A stretch of 64,000 bases of DNA, from positions 1-64,000 of the forward strand of contig CAWCAJ010000006.1 of NCBI GenBank assembly GCA_963793465.1. The letters run 5' to 3'. Shown piece by piece: positions 46,082-55,341 of this stretch; the first letter of the stretch is position 1, and each line of letters begins with the position of its first letter. The notes beneath the pieces were generated by a model that was not told the origin of the DNA, did not search any database, and saw only the letters and a program-made list of their open reading frames with translations. Both the position numbers and the translations under genes were made by a program. This DNA is from CAJQPP01 sp963793465. GTDB lineage: Bacteria; Planctomycetota; Planctomycetia; Pirellulales; Pirellulaceae.

Positions 46082-46663
46082 ATGTTGAAGATTATCAACA
46101 TCCCTCATCCGACATTGCGTCACGTATCAAAACCTCTGCGTCGTGTCGATAAACAATTGAAGTCGATGGTCGGGGAGATGTTCGAGTTGATGTATGAACA
46201 TCGCGGGATTGGCCTGGCCGCCAACCAGGTGGACCTGCCCTTTCAGTTGTTCGTGATCAACCCGTCGGGGGAGCCCGATCCGGAACAGGAGCAGGTGTTT
46301 ATCAACCCCGTGGTCCAGTCCCCCAAGGGAACCAGCGAGGCCGAAGAAGGTTGCCTGAGTATCCCCGGCGTGTATGGACAAGTGGTTCGCCCGGCGGAAG
46401 TGCACGTCATCGCCTACGATCTTTCCGGCAACAAAATCGATAAGGTGGTGCAGGGTACATTGGCACGCGTCATCCAACACGAATTTGATCATTTACAGGG
46501 TGTGCTGTTTCCGGATCGTATGAGCGAGGCCGCGGTGAAAGCCATCGCAGGGGAACTGGAGGCATTTGAACTGGAGTACCAGGCCATGCTGAAACAGGAT
46601 CAGGGACTGTTGCTGGAGAATGTGAAACAACGTTTGGCGGAACTGGAATCCGAGTATTGCTGA
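46082..46663 (+). CDS. def: Peptide deformylase
   Basis: 193 residues. The three family motifs are intact: GIGLAANQV (motif 1), EEGCLSIPG (motif 2 with the metal Cys) and QHEFDHLQG (motif 3, HExxH). It removes the formyl group from new proteins at the ribosome. fmt, which makes the formyl-Met-tRNA, follows 157 bp downstream on the same strand, a common pairing. Confidence 0.96.
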   Translation: MLKIINIPHPTLRHVSKPLRRVDKQLKSMVGEMFELMYEHRGIGLAANQVDLPFQLFVINPSGEPDPEQEQVFINPVVQSPKGTSEAEEGCLSIPGVYGQVVRPAEVHVIAYDLSGNKIDKVVQGTLARVIQHEFDHLQGVLFPDRMSEAAVKAIAGELEAFELEYQAMLKQDQGLLLENVKQRLAELESEYC

Positions 46664-46819
46664 GCCCGCAGGATCGTGCGACGCCCTTGACGGGCAGTGC
46701 CCGACGCATGCGTGTGGCCTTGGCGTGACCGAGTGCGGTGCCTGTGCCGGGGTCAGCGGTCAGTAATCAGTGGCGGGTTCCATGCCCGGCGGAAAGTGGT
46801 CACCGGTGAAGAGGCAGTT

Positions 46820-47812
46820 GTGGGATTGAAATTGATTGTCATGGGGACGGGGCCTTTTGCGGTCCCCACACTCCGCTGGTTGGTGCAGAGCGAACACACC
46901 GTGGACCTGGTCGTGACCCGGCCCATCGAGGACGCCGGCAAACGTCGCAAGGTGGTGGCCAACCCGGTTCACGAGTTTGCTGAGTCCGTGGCGGGGCTGT
47001 CCATCTTTGCGCCGCGAAATGTCAACACGCCGGCGGCTGTGGCCGAGTTGCAAAGGCGGCAGGCGGACCTGTTGTTTGTATGTGACTATGGTCAGATCCT
47101 GAAATCCCCCACGCTGGCTTCGACTCGCCTGGGAGGCATCAATCTGCATGGTTCGTTGTTGCCCAGGTATCGAGGAGCCGCGCCGGTCCAGTGGGCGATC
47201 TACCATGGCGAAACCGAGACCGGAGTAACGGTGATTCACATGACACCCCGCCTGGACGGCGGGCCGGTGCTGCAGCAAAGTTCCATTTCCATTGGCGAGA
47301 ATGAAACGGCGGAAGAGCTGGAACCACGCCTGGCGCAGTTGGGCGTGTCGGCGGTGTCCGCCGCGTTGCAGCAGTTGCAGCAGTGGGATGGTGCAGCGCC
47401 GCTTGGCCGGCCCCAGGATTCCGCCGAAGTTTCACAGGCTCCCCGATTGCACAAGCACCAGGGAAACATCGACTGGCGGCACTCGGCCCGCCAGATCTTC
47501 AACCAGGTCCGCAGCTTTCAGCCCTGGCCGGGCAGTTTCACCCACTACCTGCCCTCAACAGGGCGACCGCTGCGATTGATTCTGCATCGGGTCACCTGCC
47601 AGGATGCGACGCAGGAAACGCCGGGCGAGCAGGTGGGGCGTGTTCTGCAGACTTCTGACCAGGGGATTCGGATTGCGGCCGGGCAGGGCTGGATCGAGGT
47701 CCAGGAACTGCAGCCGGCCGGTAAAAAGCGGATGCCCGTGGACGAGTTCCTCCGCGGCAGGCCCTTGGCTGCAGGAGAAAGGTTCGGAGATTCATCCGAA
47801 TCGACGTCCTGA
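46820..47812 (+). CDS. fmt: Methionyl-tRNA formyltransferase
   Basis: 330 residues from a GTG with GAAGAGG five bases upstream; a TTG at 46826 is also possible. It shows KLIVMGTGPFAVPTLRWL at the start, the catalytic block INLHGSLLPRYRGAAPVQWA with Asn-His, ETGVTVIHMTPRLDGGPVL with Asp, and a C-terminal OB-like tRNA-binding domain (RSFQPWPGSFTHYL, IEVQELQPAGKKRMPVDEFL). It formylates initiator Met-tRNA from 10-formyl-tetrahydrofolate. The open frame to 46697 upstream is not conserved-looking. Confidence 0.93.
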   Translation: MGLKLIVMGTGPFAVPTLRWLVQSEHTVDLVVTRPIEDAGKRRKVVANPVHEFAESVAGLSIFAPRNVNTPAAVAELQRRQADLLFVCDYGQILKSPTLASTRLGGINLHGSLLPRYRGAAPVQWAIYHGETETGVTVIHMTPRLDGGPVLQQSSISIGENETAEELEPRLAQLGVSAVSAALQQLQQWDGAAPLGRPQDSAEVSQAPRLHKHQGNIDWRHSARQIFNQVRSFQPWPGSFTHYLPSTGRPLRLILHRVTCQDATQETPGEQVGRVLQTSDQGIRIAAGQGWIEVQELQPAGKKRMPVDEFLRGRPLAAGERFGDSSESTS

Positions 47813-47911
47813 CATCCCGGCAACACGCCTGGATTAGGTTACAATCGGTATTCCGGATGGTCGTGATCGAACCCATGATCGAACTTACCAACTCTTATTG
47901 CGGGAGGAACC

Positions 47912-49391
47912 ATGCGCAAACTCACGATACTGTGTTTGCTGGCAGCGTCGGCAGGCTGCGGAACTGAGTCGACGACTCCGGCCAACAAGCCGAGCCACCG
48001 AGGAAAGCAAATCGGACGCCACGGGACAGCAGGCAACGCCCCCCACCGACACGGCGATCGCTTCCAGTCAACCGGGAAAACCGGCTCCCGCGCAAGCCAC
48101 GCCGCCCCAGCCGCCGCAGGAAACCCGGTCCGAGCAGGAAACTCAGGCGGACGCATCCCCGGCCGCCGAGACATCTCTTGAAAGCCAGGAAACGATCGCC
48201 TCAGTGATGGCGGAGTACGACGAAGCCTATCAGCAATTCATGAAAAAGTATCGGGCGGCCCCAGCCCAGCAGCGTTCGGCGATCATGCGTGCGGAGATGC
48301 CCAAGACGCCGGAATATGCCAGCCGCCTGTTGCCGCTGGTGACCGCGGAACCCCAGTCGGATGAGGCCTTGAACGCCCTGACATGGATTGCGCAGCGTGG
48401 CGAAGGCGATCAGATCTCGCAGGCGCGAATGCTGCTTTTACGACACCATCAACAGGCCGATGCCATGCCGGATATCGCCTTTTCCATGTCACGGGAAACC
48501 CCCAGCAGTGAATCGCAGACGTTTCTGCAACAATTGATCGAGGGTTGCAGCGATGAACAGCAGCGACTGAAAGGGGTGGCTTCCTACGCCCGTTTGATGC
48601 AATTCCAAAACGGTCAACGCAGCTGGGATTACCTCAAGCAACAGTTGGAATCTTTTGGCCAGGACGTTGCTGAGGAAGACGCCAGGTATCAACGAGCCAG
48701 GAAATCCTGGGATGCGATGGCGAATTCCCTTTCAGAGGAGGCACGCACCTATTACGAGACCGGACGGTTGGCTGACGGCCGGGATCTGGCAGATCACCTG
48801 GAAGAAATCGGCACCCAATACAGCGATGTCGTTTTGATGGAGCGTGGCGACACCAAAATTCGGATCGGCGAAAAATGTGAAGGCACCCTGTTCGAACTTC
48901 GCAACCTGGCCATCGGAAAAGTCGTGCCGGATATTACCGGCGAAGATCTGGACGGAGAAGAGTTCAACCTCAGCGACTATCGCGGCAAAGTGGTCGTGCT
49001 TGATTTCTGGGGCGATTGGTGAGGCCCCTGCCGGGCAATGTACCCCCACGAGCGGTCGCTCGTAAAACAATTGGCAGGCAAACCTTTCGCGTTGATCGGT
49101 GTGAACAGCGACAAAGACCGGGATAAGATTCGCGAAATCACCAAGGAGAAAAACATCACCTGGCGGAGCTTCTGGAATGGCCCGGAAGGAACCTCCGGTC
49201 CCATCTCCAAACGCTGGAATGTCACCGGCTGGCCCACCATCTATGTGATGGATGGGGAAGGCGTGATCCGTTATCGCAATGTGCGTGGTGATGACATGGA
49301 TCGAGCCTTGGAAACGTTGCTGGCTGAAATGGGCCACGACATCCGCATCCAGCACGAGGAAGAAGAGGGCGAGTCCACGGGTGGTCAATAA
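47912..49391 (+). CDS. TlpA-like thioredoxin lipoprotein, probable selenoprotein (WUGPC), with an N-terminal frameshift
   Basis: Expected product about 492 residues. The ATG at 47912 has GGGAGGAAC upstream and gives a lipoprotein-like signal (MRKLTILCLLAASAGCG). A one-base frame break near 47993 separates this from a Pro/Gln/Thr-rich linker, a helical middle domain, and a C-terminal TlpA/AhpC-TSA thioredoxin domain: IGKVVPDITGEDLDGEEFNL, YRGKVVVLDFWGDW, then TGA (49020-49022) and GPCRAMYPHERSLVKQL, PFALIGVNSDKD, and the cis-Pro GWPTIYVMDGEG. The family motif is W-C-G-P-C, so TGA replaces the first catalytic Cys (about residue 370) and gives W-U-G-P-C. A perfect hairpin with loop GGTC follows. 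Likely a disulfide or selenenylsulfide reductase anchored outside the inner membrane. Confidence 0.83.
49020..49063 (+). promoter_or_regulatory. UGA codon with bacterial SECIS-like hairpin (TlpA-like gene)
   Basis: TGA at 49020-49022, 25-nt spacer, then perfect 6-bp stem ACGAGC / GCTCGT (49048-49053 and 49058-49063) closing the loop GGTC. The first loop G is 32 nt past UGA, inside the usual 16-37 range. CCTGCC (49027) can also pair with GGCAGG (49073) to form a lower stem. Confidence 0.78.
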
Positions 49392-49490
49392 AACGGGTGG
49401 TCAATAAAAAATAAACGGCCCGGATGCCCACAATCGATCTTGGCCTGGTGCCGGTTGCGTCGCGTGGCGGACCGGATTCACTCAGTCCGC

Positions 49491-50153
49491 TCAAGTATCC
49501 TTGTCTGTTTTTTTGGTCTCCGGCTTGGGTGCGGGCGGACTGACATCACTGGGGTCGATAGCGGGCAGGTCGGGCCGGATGCGAATTTCGGGTAACATCC
49601 ATTGGCCACCGAAGCGACCGTGAAAGATCTGCTGGCGGTCATGGCCGGAAGTGTATTGGGTGTAGACCTGAAAGGCCTCGGGATGCTTTTCTTTCAGTGC
49701 TTCCGCCGAGGGGGCTGCAAATTCTCGGGTCACACCCACAGTGATCTCGACCGCCTCCGCGTTTTCGGTTTGCGTGGGAAAATCCTTGGCAGACATGTAC
49801 AGGTCGGGATGTTCTTCCATCAACTGGTCCATCTGTTCCGGGCCGTACTGCCGAGTAATCTTGACGACGATGCCATTGGCCGGGTCTTCAAGAATGTAGG
49901 TCTTGACGCCGTTCTCAGTCGCGTGGATCGTGGTCACTCCGTTTTCCACGCTCATTTGCACTTGTCGATGGGAGCCGGACAGGGATCGATCCATGATGAC
50001 ACCCATATCCAGGGTGGGGCTCATCATCGGTAATTCGGGAAGCTCAATGGGTCGTTGGGCGGCCAGTTCCGGCGTGGCCGCGCATGCCAAAAGCCCTGTC
50101 AGGGCCAGCAAAATCGCCGTCGATCGAATCAGCTGTTTGTCCAGGTTCATCAC
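49491..50153 (-). CDS. Hypothetical secreted or lipoprotein
   Basis: 220 residues. N-terminal signal MNLDKQLIRSTAILLALTGL with LLACA, which fits a lipobox (LLAC). The body has a beta-strand pair (VQMSVENGVTTIHATENGVK, TYILEDPANGIVVKITRQYG), then the helical EQMDQLMEEHPDLYMSAKD and a Pro/Lys-rich C-terminus. No family is recognised. It stands between the TlpA-like gene and the ABC-F gene, convergent with the former. Confidence 0.75.
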   Translation of the reverse strand: MMNLDKQLIRSTAILLALTGLLACAATPELAAQRPIELPELPMMSPTLDMGVIMDRSLSGSHRQVQMSVENGVTTIHATENGVKTYILEDPANGIVVKITRQYGPEQMDQLMEEHPDLYMSAKDFPTQTENAEAVEITVGVTREFAAPSAEALKEKHPEAFQVYTQYTSGHDRQQIFHGRFGGQWMLPEIRIRPDLPAIDPSDVSPPAPKPETKKTDKDT

Positions 50154-50479
50154 CGTTGCTCCTTGGTTTAGGGTTTCAGATCGGATGGCTCGTTCAGATC
50201 GGATGGCTCGGTATGCGGAAGTCCCGGACAGGCGGCGCTGTCAGCCATTCCTGTCTCCCGCGGAATCGCCAGGTAACTGGACTTTCCGTTTTGGACTTTC
50301 AGAATCGCAGTTTCAGAATAATACTCGTTTGTTCCCCGCCGGCCACGCCGAATCCACGGCGGCCGATAGCCGTAGTCGCGGCAACCGCTATCATTCGGAA
50401 GGAATTCCCGGAAAATCCGCCCAGATTCCCTGAAATTCCAGCTGCTTACGCCCCTTTTCTCCGCCCTGGTTCGCCCATC

Positions 50480-52276
50480 ATGCCCCTTGTGACTGTCAGT
50501 GAATTAAGCATTGGATATCGGGGCCCGCCGTTGTTGGACCAGGTCTCGTGTCATCTGAATCTGGGTGAACGGATCGGTCTGCTGGGCCGTAATGGAGCCG
50601 GCAAAACCACCTTTTTGAAGCTGATTGCCGGCGTGACCGAGCCGGATCATGGTCAAATTGTGGTCGAACCGGGCAGGCACGTGGCTTTGTTGCAGCAGGA
50701 TGTGCCGCCCGGCGTGGACTTGACGATTCGTGATGTGGTCACACAGGGCGTGCGGCGGGAGACGGCGGCCCTCAACCATCAGGCCGATCCGGTGGATCGC
50801 ATGCTATCGCTGATGAATTTGCCGGCAGACAGCGGTTTTGCTCAGCTCTCGTCGGGTATGAAGCGGCGAGTGTTGTTGGCCCGGGCTCTGGTTTCGGAGC
50901 CGGATTTGCTGCTGTTGGACGAGCCCACGAACCATTTGGACATTCAGGCCATTGAATGGCTGGAGAGCTTTCTTTTGAAATTCGGCGCCACCTTGATGTT
51001 CGTGACGCACGATCGCATGTTTCTGAGACGCATGGCCAACCGGATCCTGGAGATCGATCGCGGGAGGATTTTCGACTGGACCTGCGACTACGACACGTTT
51101 CTGAAACGCAAAGCCGATGCGTTGGCGGCCGCAGAGAAAGAGCAGGCCCTGTTTGACAAAAAATTGGCCGAAGAGGAGGTCTGGATTCGGCAGGGGATCA
51201 AGGCTCGCCGGACCCGCAACGAAGGCCGGGTGCGGGCGCTGGAAGCCATGCGGGAACAACGCAGCCAACGACCCGCCCCCTCCGGTACCTCCCAGCTTCA
51301 AATCAACTCGGGTCAACGCAGCGGTCAACGGGTAATCGAAGCCCAGCATGTCGCCTTCGGCTACGACGGCCAAACGAACGTGATCCAGGATTTTTCCTGC
51401 GAAATCTGGCGGGGAGACAAGGTAGGGATCATCGGCCCCAATGGAGTGGGGAAATCGACCCTGCTGCGGCTGTTGTTGGGCCAGGTATCGCCCGACAGCG
51501 GACAGGTGCAGCACGGGTCCAACCTGCAGATCGCCTATTTCGATCAGCTCCGCGAACAGTTGGAAGAAAACGAAACGGTGGAACAGAATGTCGGTGAAGG
51601 AAGTGACGCGATCACCATCAACGGAGCCAGAAAACACATTTACGGATACTTGCAGGATTTCCTGTTCACTCCCGAACGATCCCGCACCCAGATCAAGTTC
51701 CTGTCAGGCGGCGAGCGGAATCGCGTGCTGTTGGCCCGGATGTTCGCCAAGCCGGCCAACTTGATTGTATTGGACGAGCCCACCAACGATCTGGACACGG
51801 AGACCCTGGAGATGTTGGAGGCCAGGCTGGTGGCCTTTGAGGGCACGATCCTGTTGGTCAGCCACGACCGGGAATTTCTGAATCATGTGGTCAGCAGCTC
51901 GCTGGTATTCGAAAACGGAAATGTCAAGGAGTATGTCGGGGGGTACGACGATTGGCTGCGTCAAAGAAAACAGACAAGTGGCGATGCCGCAGCCGCGCCG
52001 GAAAAGAAACCGCCCCGCAAGAGCCCGTCCCCCTCGGAATCCTCACGACCCCGCAAGCTGAAATACGCCGAAAAAAAGGAACTCGAGCAATTGCCGGAGA
52101 CCATCGAAGAGCTGGAACAACAGCTTGCCGAACTGCACGGCGTGCTGGCAGATCCGGCCTTTTACCAACAGGAATCCGGCGTCATCATTGAACAGCAAAC
52201 GAAATTGAAGTCGCTGGAACAGCAGCTGCAGGCGGCCTACGATCGCTGGGAGGAACTGGAGCTGTTGAACCCTTGA
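50480..52276 (+). CDS. ABC-F family ATPase (Uup-like)
   Basis: 598 residues with two ABC domains and no membrane part. Domain 1: GLLGRNGAGKTTFLKLIAGV (Walker A), QLSSGMKRRVLLARAL (signature), LLLDEPTNHLD (Walker B). Linker with the charged region KRKADALAAAEKEQALFDK. Domain 2: GIIGPNGVGKSTLLRLLLG, FLSGGERNRVLLARM, IVLDEPTNDLD. The C-terminal coiled coil (LKYAEKKELEQLPETIEELE, then LHGVLADPAFY) is the Uup mark. ABC-F proteins act on the ribosome. The ATG at 50480 starts directly at the first domain; the open frame before it looks non-coding. Confidence 0.93.
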   Translation: MPLVTVSELSIGYRGPPLLDQVSCHLNLGERIGLLGRNGAGKTTFLKLIAGVTEPDHGQIVVEPGRHVALLQQDVPPGVDLTIRDVVTQGVRRETAALNHQADPVDRMLSLMNLPADSGFAQLSSGMKRRVLLARALVSEPDLLLLDEPTNHLDIQAIEWLESFLLKFGATLMFVTHDRMFLRRMANRILEIDRGRIFDWTCDYDTFLKRKADALAAAEKEQALFDKKLAEEEVWIRQGIKARRTRNEGRVRALEAMREQRSQRPAPSGTSQLQINSGQRSGQRVIEAQHVAFGYDGQTNVIQDFSCEIWRGDKVGIIGPNGVGKSTLLRLLLGQVSPDSGQVQHGSNLQIAYFDQLREQLEENETVEQNVGEGSDAITINGARKHIYGYLQDFLFTPERSRTQIKFLSGGERNRVLLARMFAKPANLIVLDEPTNDLDTETLEMLEARLVAFEGTILLVSHDREFLNHVVSSSLVFENGNVKEYVGGYDDWLRQRKQTSGDAAAAPEKKPPRKSPSPSESSRPRKLKYAEKKELEQLPETIEELEQQLAELHGVLADPAFYQQESGVIIEQQTKLKSLEQQLQAAYDRWEELELLNP

Positions 52277-52410
52277 GACGACCAACCCTTGGCGGTCTAA
52301 GGGGAGGTGATTTTTGTTGATGGACGGTGGTCGGTCCCACCGTCCGACATGTTAAACTGAAGATTCCCAAGACCCGTTTCTCGTTTCTACCTACCCGGGA
52401 GTTTGCTGAC

Positions 52411-53844
52411 TTGTCCCACCCACGACCCAAGCTGCTGTATATCGAAACCGTCGGTTGCCAGATGAACATGCTGGACAGCGAAATGGTTGTGGCCAGCCTG
52501 CGTGGCGAGGGTTACCAGGTAACCGATTCACCCGAGCAGGCCGATACCATCCTGTTCAACACGTGCAGTATCCGGGAACAGGCGGAAAACAAGACCTACA
52601 GTGCTCTGGGCCGCATGCGACAGGTCAAGGAACGGCATCCCCACAAGATCATCGGCGTCATGGGTTGCATGGCTCAGAAAGATCAAGGCTTGATCTTCGA
52701 GAGAGCTCCCTTTGTGGACCTGGTTGTGGGCCCCGGTCAACTGCAACGTATTCCCGAGTTGATTCAACGGGCCCAGCAACAGGGCGGACAGCACACCGCC
52801 GTCAGCCTGGGTCGAAAAGATGGCAAGGTCGAGCAGATCAAACGCAGCCACGAGACATTTGACCCGTTGCGCGATCCGGAAATGCGACCCACCCCCTTTC
52901 AGGCTTTTTTGCGGATCCAGATCGGTTGCGACAAATTCTGCACTTACTGTGTCGTGCCCATGACCCGGGGACCCGAGCAAGGCCGACCCCCGCAACAGAT
53001 TCTTGACGAGGCCCGCGTGTTGGCGGAGCAGGGCGCCAAGGAAATCACGCTGCTGGGACAGACCGTCAACAGTTACCAGTTTCGTGACGGGAACAGCCGG
53101 ACCTCATTTGCCGATTTGCTTCATCAACTGCACGACACTGAGGGCATCGAACGAATCAAGTTCGTCACCAATTACCCCAAAGATATGACGGTGGAGGTCC
53201 TGCAAGCGGTCCGCGATCTCCGCAAGGTATCACCTTACTTGCATGTGCCGCTGCAAAGTGGCAGCGATTCCGTTTTGAAACGCATGAAACGTGGCTACAC
53301 GGTGGCAGACTATCGCGACATGATGGGACGGATCCACGAACACTTGCCAGAAGCGGCCGTGTCCAGCGACTTTATCGTAGGTTTTTGCGGCGAAACGGAA
53401 GAGGAGTTTCAGCAGACCGTCCAGCTAACTCAGGAGTGCCGGTTCAAAAACAGCTTTATCTTCAAATACTCGGAACGATCCGGTACGAAGTCTCAGCAGA
53501 TGTTCCCGGACGACGTGCCCTATCCGGTCAAACAACGTCGGAACAATGAGCTGTTGGCCGTGCAAAACCAGATCAGTCTGGAAGATAACCAGCAGTTCGT
53601 CGGCCGACCGGTTGAGGTGCTGGTGGAAGGTCCCAGCAAGAAATCAATCAAGGCGGAGGAGCCCGGAGACATCGTCCAGTTGACCGGTCGCACGCATTGC
53701 GATCGGATCGTGGTTTTCCAGGGCAATCGACGTTTGATCGGCCAGATCATCCCGATCGGGATCTACCAGGCCACGGCCTTCACTCTGCTGGGAACGGTGG
53801 TGACCAGCGAAAGCCGACCCCCCATGGTGCAGTTGTCTCGATAA
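52411..53844 (+). CDS. miaB: tRNA-2-methylthio-N6-dimethylallyladenosine synthase
   Basis: About 477 residues from a TTG (SHPRPKLLYIETVGCQMN) with GGGAG upstream; the GTG at 52327 is an alternative. N-terminal MTTase domain with three cluster Cys (VGCQMN, NTCSIRE, VMGCMAQKD), radical SAM Cys in GCDKFCTYCVVPMTRGPEQG (CxxxCxxC), LGQTVNSYQF, PYLHVPLQSGSDSVLKRMKR, and a C-terminal TRAM domain. It adds the methylthio group at A37 of tRNAs reading U-starting codons. ABC-F lies about 130 bp upstream on the same strand. Confidence 0.95.
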   Translation: MSHPRPKLLYIETVGCQMNMLDSEMVVASLRGEGYQVTDSPEQADTILFNTCSIREQAENKTYSALGRMRQVKERHPHKIIGVMGCMAQKDQGLIFERAPFVDLVVGPGQLQRIPELIQRAQQQGGQHTAVSLGRKDGKVEQIKRSHETFDPLRDPEMRPTPFQAFLRIQIGCDKFCTYCVVPMTRGPEQGRPPQQILDEARVLAEQGAKEITLLGQTVNSYQFRDGNSRTSFADLLHQLHDTEGIERIKFVTNYPKDMTVEVLQAVRDLRKVSPYLHVPLQSGSDSVLKRMKRGYTVADYRDMMGRIHEHLPEAAVSSDFIVGFCGETEEEFQQTVQLTQECRFKNSFIFKYSERSGTKSQQMFPDDVPYPVKQRRNNELLAVQNQISLEDNQQFVGRPVEVLVEGPSKKSIKAEEPGDIVQLTGRTHCDRIVVFQGNRRLIGQIIPIGIYQATAFTLLGTVVTSESRPPMVQLSR

Positions 53845-54101
53845 TTCCGCCGGTCATCTTCCGACGGATATCATCGGCCGGTCATCATCCGCCGGTCATC
53901 ATCCGTCAGACGCGGGCTTACCCGGGTCCAGCATCCGCAGTCCAGTAGCCGCAGAGTCAAGGCAGCCGACGATTCAATCAAGCGACTGACGGGCCAACCG
54001 GGCGGACTGACTGCCGGGCCAAGGGGCGGACCACTGGGGAGGCCGCCTGGCAGGGGATTACATGAATGGAGTGCACGCACGGTGCACCACAGTCAACGTC
54101 C

Positions 54102-54248
54102 TCAGCTATAACCCGTGGGGGCGGCACAACCCGGACCGCCAGGTTGTGAGGCCGGGGCGTAGGGTTGATTCATGGCGCAGCCGGAACAGGCCAGTGCCAA
54201 CACAAAAACGAACAGACCCAAACAATGGCAGAAGGTGCGCTTGGTCAT
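54102..54248 (-). CDS. Small lipoprotein, 48 residues
   Basis: Not large but well formed: AAAGGAAATCC directly before ATG, then a lipoprotein-like signal (MTKRTFCHCLGLFVFVLALA, ACSGCA), a short Pro/Gly-rich tail (MNQPYAPASQPGGPGCAAP) and a TGA. Small lipoproteins of this kind are common in planctomycetes. The function is unknown. It is divergent from the EEP hydrolase gene at 54380. Confidence 0.7.
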   Translation of the reverse strand: MTKRTFCHCLGLFVFVLALACSGCAMNQPYAPASQPGGPGCAAPTGYS

Positions 54249-54379
54249 GGATTTCCTTTTTTTGGGGGGGGATTCTTGAACGGCAATCGCAACGAACCGT
54301 CACATTTTGGTTATCGGCTGAATACGCAGCAAAATATGTTAAAGTTCCGACGCACCACAAAAACTCCTCGGCCGTTATA

Positions 54380-55321
54380 ATGCCCACGTTCCCAGAGTTC
54401 CCAGGGTGCCATCTATGGAAAATTTGCTTGACATCGTTTCGCGTATGTGCTGTCACAGCTTGTCTTGCCGCCGCCGCTTTGACAGCGGACATATTGCTGG
54501 CGCAGACGGACATCACACCTATCAAGGTGATGAGTTTCAATATTCGTTTTGGAACGGCGGAGGACGGCGAGAATCGTTGGCAGCGACGTCAGGCATTGGT
54601 GGCGGAGACGATTCGTGTTTTTGATCCGGATCTGCTGGGGTTGCAGGAAGCCCTGGCTTTTCAAGGTGATTTTCTGAAACAGCAGTTTCCCGAATACGAT
54701 TTCTTCGGCCGTGGTCGGGAGCTCGATCCGCAAGGGGGTGAATTCTGTGCGGTGATGTATCGCCGGGATCGTTTCGAGCAACGGGACGGCGGGCATTTTT
54801 GGCTGAGTGAGACACCCCACGAGCCGGGCAGTCTCGGTTGGGACGCGGAGCTCCCGAGGATGGTGACCTGGGTGGCATTGCGTGACCGCACCGCGGGCAC
54901 CGAATTCGTGTTTGCCAACACCCACTACGATCATGTCGGCGAGCAAGCCCGGGTCCACAGTTCCCGGGTGATCCAGCAGTGGTTACGGGGCCATGCCGGT
55001 CGGCCAGTCGTTTTGTGCGGCGATTTCAATTGCCCGGTGGACTCACCGCCCTACCAGACCTTGACCGGGAAGGTGACCGGGAAGACGCCGGACAGCCATC
55101 GTCCGCTGCTGGATTCCTATCGCGTGATCCATCGCCAGGCCACCGCTGACGAGGGCACGTTTGGTGGCTGGACCGGTCAACGCGGCGGCAACCGAATTGA
55201 CTGGATTCTGCACACCGAAGATTTTGTGACATTGAATGCGGCCATCGATTATCACCAGGATGGGAAACGATTCCCGTCCGATCATTACCCGGTGCGAGCG
55301 GTGATTCGCGTTCGCAAATAG
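54380..55321 (+). CDS. Secreted endonuclease/exonuclease/phosphatase (EEP) family hydrolase
   Basis: 313 residues with an N-terminal hydrophobic segment (VCAVTACLAAAALTADILLA). EEP motifs: VMSFNIRFGTAEDGENRW (Asn), DLLGLQEALAFQ (metal Glu), VFANTHYDHVGEQARVHSS (catalytic His), VLCGDFNCPVDSPPY (Asp/Asn), GNRIDWILHTEDF, and SDHYPVRAVIRV (Asp-His). The superfamily includes nucleases, inositol phosphatases and sphingomyelinases; the substrate here is not known. The ATG at 54380 was chosen because the frame upstream is not coding-like. Confidence 0.9.
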   Translation: MPTFPEFPGCHLWKICLTSFRVCAVTACLAAAALTADILLAQTDITPIKVMSFNIRFGTAEDGENRWQRRQALVAETIRVFDPDLLGLQEALAFQGDFLKQQFPEYDFFGRGRELDPQGGEFCAVMYRRDRFEQRDGGHFWLSETPHEPGSLGWDAELPRMVTWVALRDRTAGTEFVFANTHYDHVGEQARVHSSRVIQQWLRGHAGRPVVLCGDFNCPVDSPPYQTLTGKVTGKTPDSHRPLLDSYRVIHRQATADEGTFGGWTGQRGGNRIDWILHTEDFVTLNAAIDYHQDGKRFPSDHYPVRAVIRVRK

Positions 55322-55341
55322 TGCGAGTCTCCGGGGCCGCG

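Noticed and set aside
49038..49391. Separate 117-residue thioredoxin gene starting after the TGA
   Set aside because: It would lack the first half of the fold and the active-site Trp; it is in frame with the upstream body, so one interrupted gene is more likely.
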